10,442 nt of DNA, from the NCBI GenBank assembly GCA_013298675.1, contig JAAFIJ010000068.1, forward strand, positions 1-10,442. The letters are read 5' to 3'. Both the position numbers and the translations under genes were made by a program. The stretch comes from Rhodobacterales bacterium (GTDB lineage Bacteria > Pseudomonadota > Alphaproteobacteria > Rhodobacterales > Rhodobacteraceae). Each line of letters opens with the position of its first letter. Within the stretch, counting starts at the first letter, position 1. This document shows positions 1 to 6,814 of this stretch, in pieces. The notes below the pieces were generated by a model, which saw only the letters and a program-made list of their open reading frames with translations, was not told the origin of the DNA and searched no databases.

Positions 1-2172
1 CGCTTCTGCCAAGGACACGTCGGAATCGGTAATCGCGCCAACGCCCGACGACAAGACGCGCACGCGCACTTCGTCGTTGCCAATTTTGGCAAGCGCCTGA
101 ACGATGGCTTCGGCCGAACCTTGAACATCGGCTTTGACAAGAACCGGCAGTTCTGCAACCGATTGGTCGGCTTTGGCCTTGGCCATCAGCTGTTCCAACG
201 TGGTCGCAGCCCCAACAGCGGCGCGGCGATCCTTAGTTGTCTTTTCACGGTAGGACGCGATTTCGCGCGCCTGTGCTTCGGTCTCAACAACGTTAAGCGT
301 GTCACCCGCAGATGGGGTGCCAGAAAGGCCCAACACTTCGACGGGAACCGATGGCCCAGCCTCTGCTACGGTTTCGCCCTTGTCGTTGATCAGGGCACGA
401 ACCTTGCCCCACTGCTCGCCGACAACAAAGATGTCGCCTTTGCGCAGCGTGCCGTTTTGCACCAAGACGGTTGCAACAGGGCCGCGACCCACGTCCAACT
501 TGGCCTCGATTACAGCGGCGCTGGCAGCACGACCGGGGTTGGCGCGCAGTTCCAGAATTTCCGCCTGAAGCGCGATGGCCTCTAGCAGGTTATCAAGACC
601 CATGCCGGTTTTGGCCGAAACTTCAACGTCCTGCACATCACCCGACATCGCCTCAACAACGATTTCATGCTGTAGCAGATCAGTGCGAACCTTGGTCGCA
701 TCGGCACCGTGTTTGTCCATCTTGTTGATGGCAATGATCATCGGAACCTTGGCTGCTTTGGCGTGTTTGATCGCTTCAATCGTTTGCGGCATCACGGCAT
801 CATCTGCTGCAACCACCAGAACCACGATGTCGGTCACTTGCGCACCACGTGCCCGCATCGACGTAAACGCCGCGTGGCCAGGGGTATCAAGGAACGAAAT
901 CACGGCACCGCTGTCGGTTGTCACCTGATAAGCGCCGATATGTTGGGTAATGCCGCCCGCCTCGCCAGAAACGACGTTTGCTTTGCGGATCGCATCCAGC
1001 AGCGATGTTTTGCCGTGGTCAACGTGGCCCATGATCGTGACGATCGGCGGACGAACCACCAAATCTTCGTCGCGGTCAACAACCTGATCGATCACCTGTT
1101 CCACGTCTGCGTCCGAAACCCGAACCGTTTTGTGGCCAAACTCTTCGATCACCAGTTCAGCAGTATCGGCGTCGATGGATTGGTTCATCGTCACCATCAT
1201 GCCCATTTTCATCAGCGACTTGACGACGTCGGCGGCACGCTCGGCCATCCGGTTTGCCAATTCTGAAACGACGATGGTTTCTGGAAGCTGCACATCACGC
1301 ACTTGCTTTTCGGGTTTGTTACCCAAACCAAGCGCCTTTTGACGGGCCTTTTCCTGCTTGCGCTTCATCGCAGCCATGGAACGGGTCCGACCGCCCTCAC
1401 CCGCAAGCGCGTCATTCAACGTCAGCTTGCCTGCGCGGCGACCTTCGTCGCCCTTGGCTTTTGCTGTCCGCTCACGCTCTTCACGCTCACGGTCAATTTT
1501 GCGCGGTGCCAAACCTGGCTTCGCACCAGCAGGACGCGCGTCGTCACCGGCAGCACCGGGAACGGCAGCTGGCGATGGGCGCGACCGTGACGCCGGTCCG
1601 GCAGGAGCGGCGCTGTCATTGCTTGACGCGGGACGCGCCGCCGTTGGTGCGGGCTCTGGTGCTGCGGGTTGTCTGCGCTGAGTGCCCAGAACGTCGGACT
1701 TGCGCTGAACAGCCTTGGCAGCGGCAGCGGCAGAAGCCTCGGCGCGAACACGCTCTTCTTCTTCCAGCTTGGCGCGGCGCGCGGCATCAGCCTGACGCTC
1801 TTCACGCTCTTTCGTCTCAATCTCTTCGCGTTTGCGTGCACGCTCTTCGTCGCGCGCACGGTCATCTTCGGCGCGGCGCGCCGCGTCTTCGGCTTCACGT
1901 GCCTTGGCGACACGCAACGCTGCAAGGCGGCGTTCCATCTCGGCATCAGAAATGCCGGCGGGTCGCTTGGACGGATCACCAAGATGCGAAGGCGCACTCG
2001 GTGCGGCACCTGCCGCACCCGGCTTTGCGCCCGGGGTTGGAACCACCACGCGCTTGCGTTTCGTTTCGACCACAACAGCGTGCGTCCGGCCGTGGCTAAA
2101 GCTTTGCTTCACCGAACCGGAACGAGGGGTTCCACCCAGGCCGAGGGGTTTTTTGCCGTCTGTATCGCTCAT
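1..2172 (-). CDS. infB: Translation initiation factor IF-2 (3' end beyond left edge)
   Basis: IF-2 is a cytoplasmic GTPase that brings initiator fMet-tRNA to the 30S subunit and promotes 50S joining. The reading frame is open from the ATG at 2172 to base 1, giving 724 codons; the C-terminal part lies outside the window. The first residues (MSDTDGKKPLGLGG) are typical of rhodobacterial IF-2. Residues about 75-155 form a highly charged Arg/Glu/Ala segment, followed by a Pro/Ala-rich linker. An IF2_N-like domain lies at about 297-350 and the G domain follows. G1 is GHVDHGKTS at 382-390, G3 is DTPGH at 429-433 and G4 is NKMD at 483-486, so the GTP-binding set is intact. The start lies 5 bases after the ylxR-like stop, and the stop codon TAG forms part of an AGGA sequence, so translation may be coupled to the upstream gene. 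Last visible gene of the rimP-nusA-ylxR-infB operon. The identification is secure. Confidence 0.97.
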   Translation of the reverse strand, partial: MSDTDGKKPLGLGGTPRSGSVKQSFSHGRTHAVVVETKRKRVVVPTPGAKPGAAGAAPSAPSHLGDPSKRPAGISDAEMERRLAALRVAKAREAEDAARRAEDDRARDEERARKREEIETKEREERQADAARRAKLEEEERVRAEASAAAAAKAVQRKSDVLGTQRRQPAAPEPAPTAARPASSNDSAAPAGPASRSRPSPAAVPGAAGDDARPAGAKPGLAPRKIDREREERERTAKAKGDEGRRAGKLTLNDALAGEGGRTRSMAAMKRKQEKARQKALGLGNKPEKQVRDVQLPETIVVSELANRMAERAADVVKSLMKMGMMVTMNQSIDADTAELVIEEFGHKTVRVSDADVEQVIDQVVDRDEDLVVRPPIVTIMGHVDHGKTSLLDAIRKANVVSGEAGGITQHIGAYQVTTDSGAVISFLDTPGHAAFTSMRARGAQVTDIVVLVVAADDAVMPQTIEAIKHAKAAKVPMIIAINKMDKHGADATKVRTDLLQHEIVVEAMSGDVQDVEVSAKTGMGLDNLLEAIALQAEILELRANPGRAASAAVIEAKLDVGRGPVATVLVQNGTLRKGDIFVVGEQWGKVRALINDKGETVAEAGPSVPVEVLGLSGTPSAGDTLNVVETEAQAREIASYREKTTKDRRAAVGAATTLEQLMAKAKADQSVAELPVLVKADVQGSAEAIVQALAKIGNDEVRVRVLSSGVGAITDSDVSLAEA

Positions 2173-2177
2173 GCGTC

Positions 2178-2813
2178 CTACGTATCCTTAAAGGCGGTCT
2201 CGCCGCCATCCTGCTTAACGGTTTGCGCACGCAAACCGGAAAGCCTTGCCGCTTCCTCTACAACACGAGTCGTGAGTCCACCAGCCGCAAGCGCGGCGTG
2301 TATCGCACGTTCGCGACCGAAAGCCAAACCCAATTCCCCGGCAGACAAAATATCGATGTATCGACCTTCGCCGTCCGGGGCACGAAGCTTGGTTTTTCCG
2401 CGTTCCGAGCCGTCTGATGATTGAATAAGCACGCGTGCCTTATCTTTCATCAGCCAGTCTTTTACTTTTTCATACCCCATCACCGCGCAACTGGCCTTGC
2501 GAGCAAGGCTGATCAGATCAATCACCCGGCGGGTCAGCAGGGCCTCGCATAAATCGGCAAGACCTTCGGGCACTTTCACAGGTTGACGGGCAGCACGGGC
2601 GAACAGACCTTTGGTCGCCGCCTTTTCAATCATCGCCCGATCCGCAGAGACATAGAAACCGCGACCGGGCAAACGACCCAAGATATCGGGAACGATCATG
2701 TCTTCTGGCCCCAAACAAAAGCGGATGAGACCCGCTTTTGGCTGGCTTTCCCCGGAAACGATACATTTCCGTTCGGGATCGTCGTTCGTTTTTGCAAGGC
2801 CGCCGCGTGTCAC
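2178..2813 (-). CDS. YlxR-type RNA-binding protein with L7Ae-like C-terminal half
   Basis: This 211-residue protein lies between nusA and infB, the usual place for YlxR (DUF448). Residues about 10-85 are the YlxR domain, with the conserved ERKCIVSGE at 14-22 and GRLPGRGFYV at 46-55. Residues about 90-195 look like an L7Ae/L30e-type RNA-binding fold: LISLARKAS at 100-108, a Lys-rich strand around 115-130, and GRERAIHAAL at 167-176. In Firmicutes these two halves are separate genes (ylxR and ylxQ) at the same locus; here they are one polypeptide, as in other alphaproteobacteria. The start is taken as the GTG at 2813, which has GGGGA 7 bases upstream and gives the common MTRGG beginning. The gap to the nusA stop is 23 bases. 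Its exact role is not settled; an RNA-binding job in transcription, RNase P or ribosome function has been proposed for the family. Confidence 0.9.
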   Translation of the reverse strand: MTRGGLAKTNDDPERKCIVSGESQPKAGLIRFCLGPEDMIVPDILGRLPGRGFYVSADRAMIEKAATKGLFARAARQPVKVPEGLADLCEALLTRRVIDLISLARKASCAVMGYEKVKDWLMKDKARVLIQSSDGSERGKTKLRAPDGEGRYIDILSAGELGLAFGRERAIHAALAAGGLTTRVVEEAARLSGLRAQTVKQDGGETAFKDT

Positions 2814-2836
2814 GGACGTTTCCCCGAGACCTGAGA

Positions 2837-4444
2837 TCAGGCCTCGGCCTCCTCTTCTTCTGCGACATCCGTCAAAGCGGACATCTCAGTTGGGTCAACC
2901 CAGCCCAGCATGACACGGGCGGTCATGACCAGATGCTGCGCTTCTTCCAGCGTCATCTCGAATTTCTCAAGCACGCCTTCGTCCTTCTTGCGTTGGCCAT
3001 TTTCCGTGGTCCAGCCGCCCGCCAATTCCCAATCGGCGCAGGTTGCGAAATCTTCCAGTGTTTTGATGCCGTCATTGGCCAGCGCGACCAACATCGGCGG
3101 GGTCAACCCTTCAAAGTCGAACAGGCTGTCCTCGACGCCCAGCGCACGTGCAGCCTCAATCGCCTTACGGGTCTGTGCCTCAAGGTAGTCGCGGGCACGG
3201 GCCTGCAACTCGCCAGCCGTTCCCTCATCAAAGCCGTCAATCGACAGCAATTCTTCGGTTTCGACGTAGGCAACTTCTTCCAGATTGGTGAACCCTTCGG
3301 CAACCAACAGCTGTGCCATCATCTCGTCGATGTCGAGCGTGTCGATAAACAGCTTGGTGCGTTCGGCAAACTCGGCCTGACGGCGGGCTGATTCGTCGGA
3401 TTCGGTAACGATATCAAGATCAAGCGCCGTCAACTGCGACGCAAGACGCACGTTTTGACCACGACGGCCAATCGCCAGCGACAACTGCTCATCCGGCACC
3501 ACAACTTCGATCTTGCCGGTCTCTTCGTCGATCACAACCTTGGACACTTCGGCAGGCTGCAACGCGTTCACAAGGAACGTGGCCAAGTCTTGGTTCCACG
3601 GAATGATGTCGATCTTTTCGCCCTGCAATTCGTTGACAACCGCCTGAACACGGCTGCCGCGCATACCGACGCAGGCACCAACCGGATCGATCGAGTTGTC
3701 ATACGAAATCACAGCGATTTTGGCGCGTGAACCCGGATCACGGGCAACAGCCTTGATCTCGATGATGCCATCATAAATCTCAGGCACTTCCATCTTGAAC
3801 AGTTCGGCCATGAATTGCGGGTCGGTCCGAGACAGGAAAACCTGTGGACCGCGCGCTTCGCGGCGCACGTCCTTGATATAGCAACGGATACGGTCGTTCG
3901 GGCGATAGGATTCGCGGCCGATCTTTTCGTTGCGGCGCAGGATCGCTTCGCCACGGCCGATGTCGACGATGACGTTGCCATACTCTTCGCGCTTGACCTG
4001 ACCGTTGATGATCGTGCCCTTGCGGTCTTTGAATTCTTCGTACTGACGGTCACGCTCTGCTTCGCGCACCTTTTGCAGGATCACCTGCTTGGCCGACTGC
4101 GCGGCAATCCGGCCAAGATCAACGGGCGGCACTTCGTCAATGATCTCGTCGCCAACAACAGGATCTTTCAAGTGATCCTTCGCCTGTTTGACGGTCAACT
4201 GCGCGTGGTGATTCTCGACGCCGTCATCTTCCACAACCGTGCGGATACGGGCAAAGGTGGCGCGTCCGGTCTTGCGGTCGATCTTCACCCGAATGTCCAT
4301 GTCAGCGCCGTAACGCGACTTGGCCGCCCGTGCGAGGCTGTCTTCCATCGCCTGGATCACCAGTTCGGGATCGATCATCTTCTCACGTGCAACCGCCTCG
4401 GCGGTCTGAAGAAGTTCAAGCTGGTTTGCAGAGGTAATCGCCAT
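2837..4444 (-). CDS. nusA: Transcription termination/antitermination protein NusA
   Basis: NusA binds RNA polymerase and nascent RNA, promotes pausing and intrinsic termination, and takes part in antitermination. The 535-residue protein shows the full domain order: N-terminal polymerase-binding domain (about 1-125), S1 domain (about 136-200), KH1 with a GMRG loop at 260-263, KH2 with GRRG at 326-329, then two helix-hairpin-helix units (about 370-425 and 445-515) and a short acidic tail. Having both C-terminal units matches the longer proteobacterial form. The ATG at 4444 has GGGAGA 6 bases upstream and lies 14 bases after the rimP stop. It sits between rimP and the ylxR-like gene in the standard operon. 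NusA is known in E. coli to regulate its own operon; the terminator in the leader (5097-5118) would allow the same here, but that is inference. Confidence 0.97.
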   Translation of the reverse strand: MAITSANQLELLQTAEAVAREKMIDPELVIQAMEDSLARAAKSRYGADMDIRVKIDRKTGRATFARIRTVVEDDGVENHHAQLTVKQAKDHLKDPVVGDEIIDEVPPVDLGRIAAQSAKQVILQKVREAERDRQYEEFKDRKGTIINGQVKREEYGNVIVDIGRGEAILRRNEKIGRESYRPNDRIRCYIKDVRREARGPQVFLSRTDPQFMAELFKMEVPEIYDGIIEIKAVARDPGSRAKIAVISYDNSIDPVGACVGMRGSRVQAVVNELQGEKIDIIPWNQDLATFLVNALQPAEVSKVVIDEETGKIEVVVPDEQLSLAIGRRGQNVRLASQLTALDLDIVTESDESARRQAEFAERTKLFIDTLDIDEMMAQLLVAEGFTNLEEVAYVETEELLSIDGFDEGTAGELQARARDYLEAQTRKAIEAARALGVEDSLFDFEGLTPPMLVALANDGIKTLEDFATCADWELAGGWTTENGQRKKDEGVLEKFEMTLEEAQHLVMTARVMLGWVDPTEMSALTDVAEEEEAEA

Positions 4445-4458
4445 CGGAATTCTCCCGC

Positions 4459-5064
4459 TTAGTGTTTGGTTACTTCGGGAGCGTCTTCTTCATCGCTCTC
4501 GGATGTTTCAATCTCGTCGAAGGCTGATTCGTCGATCACACCGCTGGCCTTTTTCTGGCGCAGCATTTCGGTGATCAGCTCATCTGTCAGAATAAGTTTG
4601 GCATCGGCCAGCCATTCAAACTGCAAGCCAATGGTCACAGCGCCGCCCGGCTCTTCGATCTCGACCAGCACTTCGTCGCCCTCAACACCTTGCAAGGTGC
4701 CCTTAAAGCGGCGGCGGCCGTCGATCAGTTCAGTGGTCTCGATCCGGGCCTCCCAGCCTTTCCACATCTCAAAATCCTTAAGACGGGTCAGCGGGCGGTC
4801 AATGCCAGGAGAGGACACTTCCAGCACGAAATTCTCTTCAATCGGGTCTTCAACGTCCAAAACTGCGGACACGGATGTTGAAATCTCGCCGCAATCATCA
4901 ACTTCAATCCCGCCCTCGGGACGATCCGCCATGATCTGCAAAGTACGCACCGCACCGCCCATAAGACGAATGCGCACCAGTTCAAACCCCAGCCCCTCAA
5001 TCACGGGGGTGACAATTTCCGCCAACCGGCGGTCCATCGCGGACTTTGCAATCAGATCAGACAT
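4459..5064 (-). CDS. rimP: Ribosome maturation factor RimP
   Basis: RimP helps assemble the 30S ribosomal subunit in the cytoplasm. The protein is 201 residues. The N-terminal alpha/beta domain contains the family signature VSSPGIDRPL at 83-92; the C-terminal SH3-like domain spans about 98-165, ending near the conserved LADAKLILTD (152-161). An acidic, Ser/Glu/Asp-rich tail (about 180-201) extends beyond the typical core of roughly 150-160 residues, which is common in alphaproteobacteria. The ATG at 5064 has GAAGG 6 bases upstream (5071-5075). It is the first gene of the rimP-nusA-ylxR-infB operon, with a 137-base leader separating it from the upstream PII-like gene. No initiator tRNA gene precedes it, unlike E. 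coli metY-rimP. Confidence 0.95.
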   Translation of the reverse strand: MSDLIAKSAMDRRLAEIVTPVIEGLGFELVRIRLMGGAVRTLQIMADRPEGGIEVDDCGEISTSVSAVLDVEDPIEENFVLEVSSPGIDRPLTRLKDFEMWKGWEARIETTELIDGRRRFKGTLQGVEGDEVLVEIEEPGGAVTIGLQFEWLADAKLILTDELITEMLRQKKASGVIDESAFDEIETSESDEEDAPEVTKH

Positions 5065-5096
5065 GAGATGCCTTCAAAATGGGGATGCCTTAAAAC

Positions 5097-5118
5097 AAAA
5101 AACGGGCCAACAGGCCCG
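5097..5118 (-). terminator. Intrinsic terminator before rimP (terminator or attenuator)
   Basis: Read on the minus strand, a perfect 6-bp GC stem (CGGGCC / GGCCCG, loop TGTT; 5103-5118) is followed at once by six T residues (5097-5102) and, after one G, four more T. This is the textbook form of a rho-independent terminator. It lies 32 bases upstream of the rimP start codon and 83 bases past the end of the PII-like gene. It can end the permease/PII-like transcript. If the promoter proposed at 5171-5199 is real, it also sits inside the rimP leader and would work as an attenuator. Confidence 0.85.
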
Positions 5119-5134
5119 CGTGTGACGATCGGTA

Positions 5135-5157
5135 GCTTTCGGTTTGGACCCGAAAGC
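5135..5157 (-). promoter_or_regulatory. Stem-loop in rimP leader
   Basis: An 8-bp perfect inverted repeat (GCTTTCGG / CCGAAAGC on either strand) encloses a 7-base loop. It lies 16 bases upstream of the terminator stem in the minus-strand direction and downstream of the candidate promoter. It has no T run of its own. It may be a leader structure that competes with or protects the terminator. The inverted repeat is certain; its function is not. Confidence 0.5.
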
Positions 5158-5170
5158 AGCTGTTGACGTC

Positions 5171-5199
5171 GATATAGGCTGATCAAGCCGGCAATGCAA
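5171..5199 (-). promoter_or_regulatory. Candidate sigma-70-type promoter for rimP operon
   Basis: On the minus strand, TTGCAT (5194-5199) and TATATC (5171-5176) are separated by exactly 17 bases. They match the -35 consensus at 4 of 6 positions (first three bases and the fifth) and the -10 consensus at 4 of 6. The element lies directly after the PII-like stop codon, so transcription would start near 5164 and run through the stem-loop and terminator into rimP. Prediction only. Confidence 0.4.
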
Positions 5200-5201
5200 G
5201 A

Positions 5202-5510
5202 CTAGAACCGTTCGGCACGCACAACCTGTGTGTCGGTGACCGAAACCACGCCGATGTGACGCTCAACCACACCAAACGCAGCGTCCAGCAGCGCGTCCAG
5301 ACGGTCAGGGCGGATCAGACAGATCACAGCCACCATGCCCGCACGCCCGACTTGGCCTTCGCGGGTCCAACGGCCAGAACGCCCAGAGCCGCCCAAGACT
5401 GGCAGCACCGTAAAGCCGGTCACGCCCGCATTTTCAAGGGCATCGGTCAATCGCGATTCCATCGGCGCTTCGATGATGATTTCCACCCGTTTGGCGGCAT
5501 GGGTCTGCAT
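5202..5510 (-). CDS. PII-like (SbtB-type) regulatory protein
   Basis: A 102-residue protein of the PII/GlnB-like fold. It begins with the beta strand VEIIIEAP (9-16), followed by a helix and GVTGFTVLPVLG (29-40), equivalent to the G(F/Y)TV strand of cyanobacterial SbtB. The Gly/Arg/Ser-rich T-loop region (about 40-58) and the strand-helix block MVAVICLIRPDRLDALLDAAF (59-79, abridged reading) complete the ferredoxin-like repeat. SbtB proteins are trimeric, bind adenine nucleotides and regulate the bicarbonate transporter SbtA. This gene lies 3 bases after an SbtA-like gene, which strongly supports that pairing. Unlike Synechocystis SbtB it has no C-terminal CGPEGC redox loop and ends in RAERF. 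It lacks the GlnB uridylylation-tyrosine T-loop pattern, so ordinary nitrogen-regulatory PII function is unlikely. The ligand cannot be read from the sequence. Confidence 0.8.
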   Translation of the reverse strand: MQTHAAKRVEIIIEAPMESRLTDALENAGVTGFTVLPVLGGSGRSGRWTREGQVGRAGMVAVICLIRPDRLDALLDAAFGVVERHIGVVSVTDTQVVRAERF

Positions 5511-5513
5511 GGA

Positions 5514-6491
5514 TCAGCCTCCGATAATCGCCGTTGCAACCGCCACATAGGTCGGGATGCCAACGGTCAGGTTGAACGGGAAGGTAATGCCCAATGAAAG
5601 GGTCAAAGAAATTGAGGGGTTCGCTTCGGGCAGGGCCACCCGCATCGCGGCAGGCACGGCAATATAACTTGCCGACGCCGCAAGCGTCATCATCAGCGCA
5701 GCCCCCCCTGGTGAAAGTCCGATGATCAACGCGACAGCCAGCCCCGCCACTGCCCCCAAAATCGGCATGACAACGCCAAAGACAACCGCGCCAAGGCTGA
5801 TTACGCCGCGCGCGTCGCGCAAACCGCGCCCCGCGACCAGCCCCATATCCAGCAAGAACAGACACAAGACGCCCTGAAACGGTGCCACCACAAAGGCGCT
5901 GATCCGATCCATCCCCGCCTCGCCCGTCACCGCCCCGATTAAGAAGGCGCCGACAAGCAGCACGATTGAACCATTAAGCAAAATTTCATGCCAAAGCCGC
6001 GCATCCATCCGCACGCCGGCACCGCTGCGCGCCACCAACCACAACGCCGAGACAATCGCAGGGGCCTCCATCGCCGCTGCAACGGCGACCATATAGCCCT
6101 CGGAAGCGATCCCTTGGGCCGAAAGCACCGAGGTTGCGGTGACAAAGGTCACAATGGAAATCGATCCGTAATGCGCCGCCACCGCCGCCGCATCCAGCGC
6201 GCTAAGCCCGGTGGACATCCGCAGCAAAGCAAAGGCCAAAAACGGCAACAGGAAAGACAAAGCTATCCCACCCGCCATCGCGGCCAGCAAATGCCCGTCT
6301 ATTCCATGGCCCGCGACAGCCACACCGCCCTTAAAGCCGATGGCAAACAGCAGATACAGTGACATCATCTTGGCCGCTGCCTCTGGCACCGACAGCTCCG
6401 ACCGCGCGATCGACGCAAACAGCCCCAAGACAAAGCTCAGGATCATTGGCGTCAGCAAATTCTGCCCCGCAAGACTGAATATCTCGGTCAA
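5514..6491 (-). CDS. SbtA-like sodium-dependent bicarbonate transporter family permease
   Basis: An integral membrane protein of about 325 residues, almost wholly hydrophobic, with roughly ten transmembrane segments. It carries hallmarks of the SbtA/DUF897 family: a GFKGG motif at 52-56, AHYGSIS at 106-112, SASYIAVPAAMR at 273-284, and FPFN at 304-307 followed by GIPTY at 311-315. Cyanobacterial SbtA imports bicarbonate with sodium; in heterotrophs the substrate is mostly untested. The following gene is an SbtB-like PII protein only 3 bases away, giving a transporter-regulator unit. The start is uncertain. No ATG occurs in the first part of the frame; I chose TTG at 6491 because it gives the family-like beginning (M)TEIFSLA and has a GGGG run a few bases upstream. 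A TTG at 6548 would add 19 residues with no family resemblance. Substrate assignment remains inference. Confidence 0.85.
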   Translation of the reverse strand: MTEIFSLAGQNLLTPMILSFVLGLFASIARSELSVPEAAAKMMSLYLLFAIGFKGGVAVAGHGIDGHLLAAMAGGIALSFLLPFLAFALLRMSTGLSALDAAAVAAHYGSISIVTFVTATSVLSAQGIASEGYMVAVAAAMEAPAIVSALWLVARSGAGVRMDARLWHEILLNGSIVLLVGAFLIGAVTGEAGMDRISAFVVAPFQGVLCLFLLDMGLVAGRGLRDARGVISLGAVVFGVVMPILGAVAGLAVALIIGLSPGGAALMMTLAASASYIAVPAAMRVALPEANPSISLTLSLGITFPFNLTVGIPTYVAVATAIIGG

Positions 6492-6519
6492 TTTGGCCCC
6501 ATTTTCATTTGACAGTTTC

Positions 6520-6549
6520 CAGACACAAACGACGTAACGCAGACACAAA
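6520..6549. repeat. Two direct repeats CAGACACAAA, 20-bp period
   Basis: The 10-base sequence CAGACACAAA occurs at 6520-6529 and again at 6540-6549, exactly 20 bp apart, about two turns of B-DNA. The pair lies about 30-60 bases upstream of the permease start chosen at 6491. Such spacing suits two protein subunits binding the same face of DNA. The regulator is unknown. Confidence 0.45.
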
Positions 6550-6689
6550 GATTGGCAAGCCCAAAAGGGTCAGGCCCGCATGAGCAATAGCATTTGCGCA
6601 CGCGTTTAAGCCCCAACCCCTTTATCAAGGCGCAAGGGGCCCGCACGCGACAATCGCCTGCCCGAAGAATAAGCTTACAAAAAAGAGAG

Positions 6690-6719
6690 TGCCCGGAAAA
6701 CGGGCAAAAAATGCGGGCA
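6690..6719. repeat. GC hairpin with alternative 3' arm, flanked by A runs
   Basis: TGCCCG (6690-6695) pairs with CGGGCA (6701-6706) around a 5-base loop, and an identical CGGGCA recurs at 6714-6719. A runs flank it on both sides (6678-6684 region and 6706-6711). On the minus strand the stem is followed by CTCTC and then a T run, so it could be a weak terminator for minus-strand transcripts. The position is unusual because no gene ends here. Confidence 0.35.
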
Positions 6720-6780
6720 TAAGCAGGTGCTACACTAAACGAGTTGCGCCCAGTGCCTTAAATCGCCTTCCCCCTGCCTG

Positions 6781-6814
6781 TGCTTGAGGCGTAAGCATCT
6801 AAGGACATCCTTAG
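6781..6814 (+). promoter_or_regulatory. Two small hairpins overlapping the DMT ribosome-binding site
   Basis: The inverted repeat TGCTT/AAGCA (6781-6785, 6793-6797) is followed after one base by a perfect 7-bp inverted repeat CTAAGGA/TCCTTAG (6799-6805, 6808-6814) with a 2-base spacer. The likely Shine-Dalgarno AGGA (6813-6816) lies at the end of the second repeat, 7 bases before the ATG at 6824. As RNA, a stem here could mask ribosome binding, though a 2-base loop would force the inner pair open. As DNA it could be an operator. Confidence 0.4.

Noticed and set aside
1254..2424. Long plus-strand open frames (1254-2099 and 1669-2424) and a minus-strand frame at 1422-2075 across the infB N-terminal region
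   Set aside because: They overlap infB/ylxR coding sequence and arise from its GC-rich Arg/Glu/Ala codons. Their translations are Arg/His/Cys-rich with no recognisable domain and no ribosome-binding site.
2738..4462. Plus-strand frames antisense to nusA (2738-3391 and 3815-4462)
   Set aside because: nusA on the opposite strand is certain and complete; these frames have no family resemblance and are shadows of it.
5065..5201. An initiator tRNA gene (metY) upstream of rimP, as in E. coli
   Set aside because: The leader contains two simple hairpins but no cloverleaf, no T-arm GGTTCGA-type sequence and no space for a complete tRNA.
6492..6548. Extended start of the SbtA-like permease at TTG 6548
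   Set aside because: The added 19 residues do not resemble the family N-terminus and cover a direct repeat that looks regulatory. Not excluded, but less likely than TTG 6491.
6690..6814. Guanidine-II (mini-ykkC) riboswitch before the DMT transporter
   Set aside because: There are paired small hairpins before a transporter gene, but their loops are not the required ACGR sequences, so the motif does not fit.
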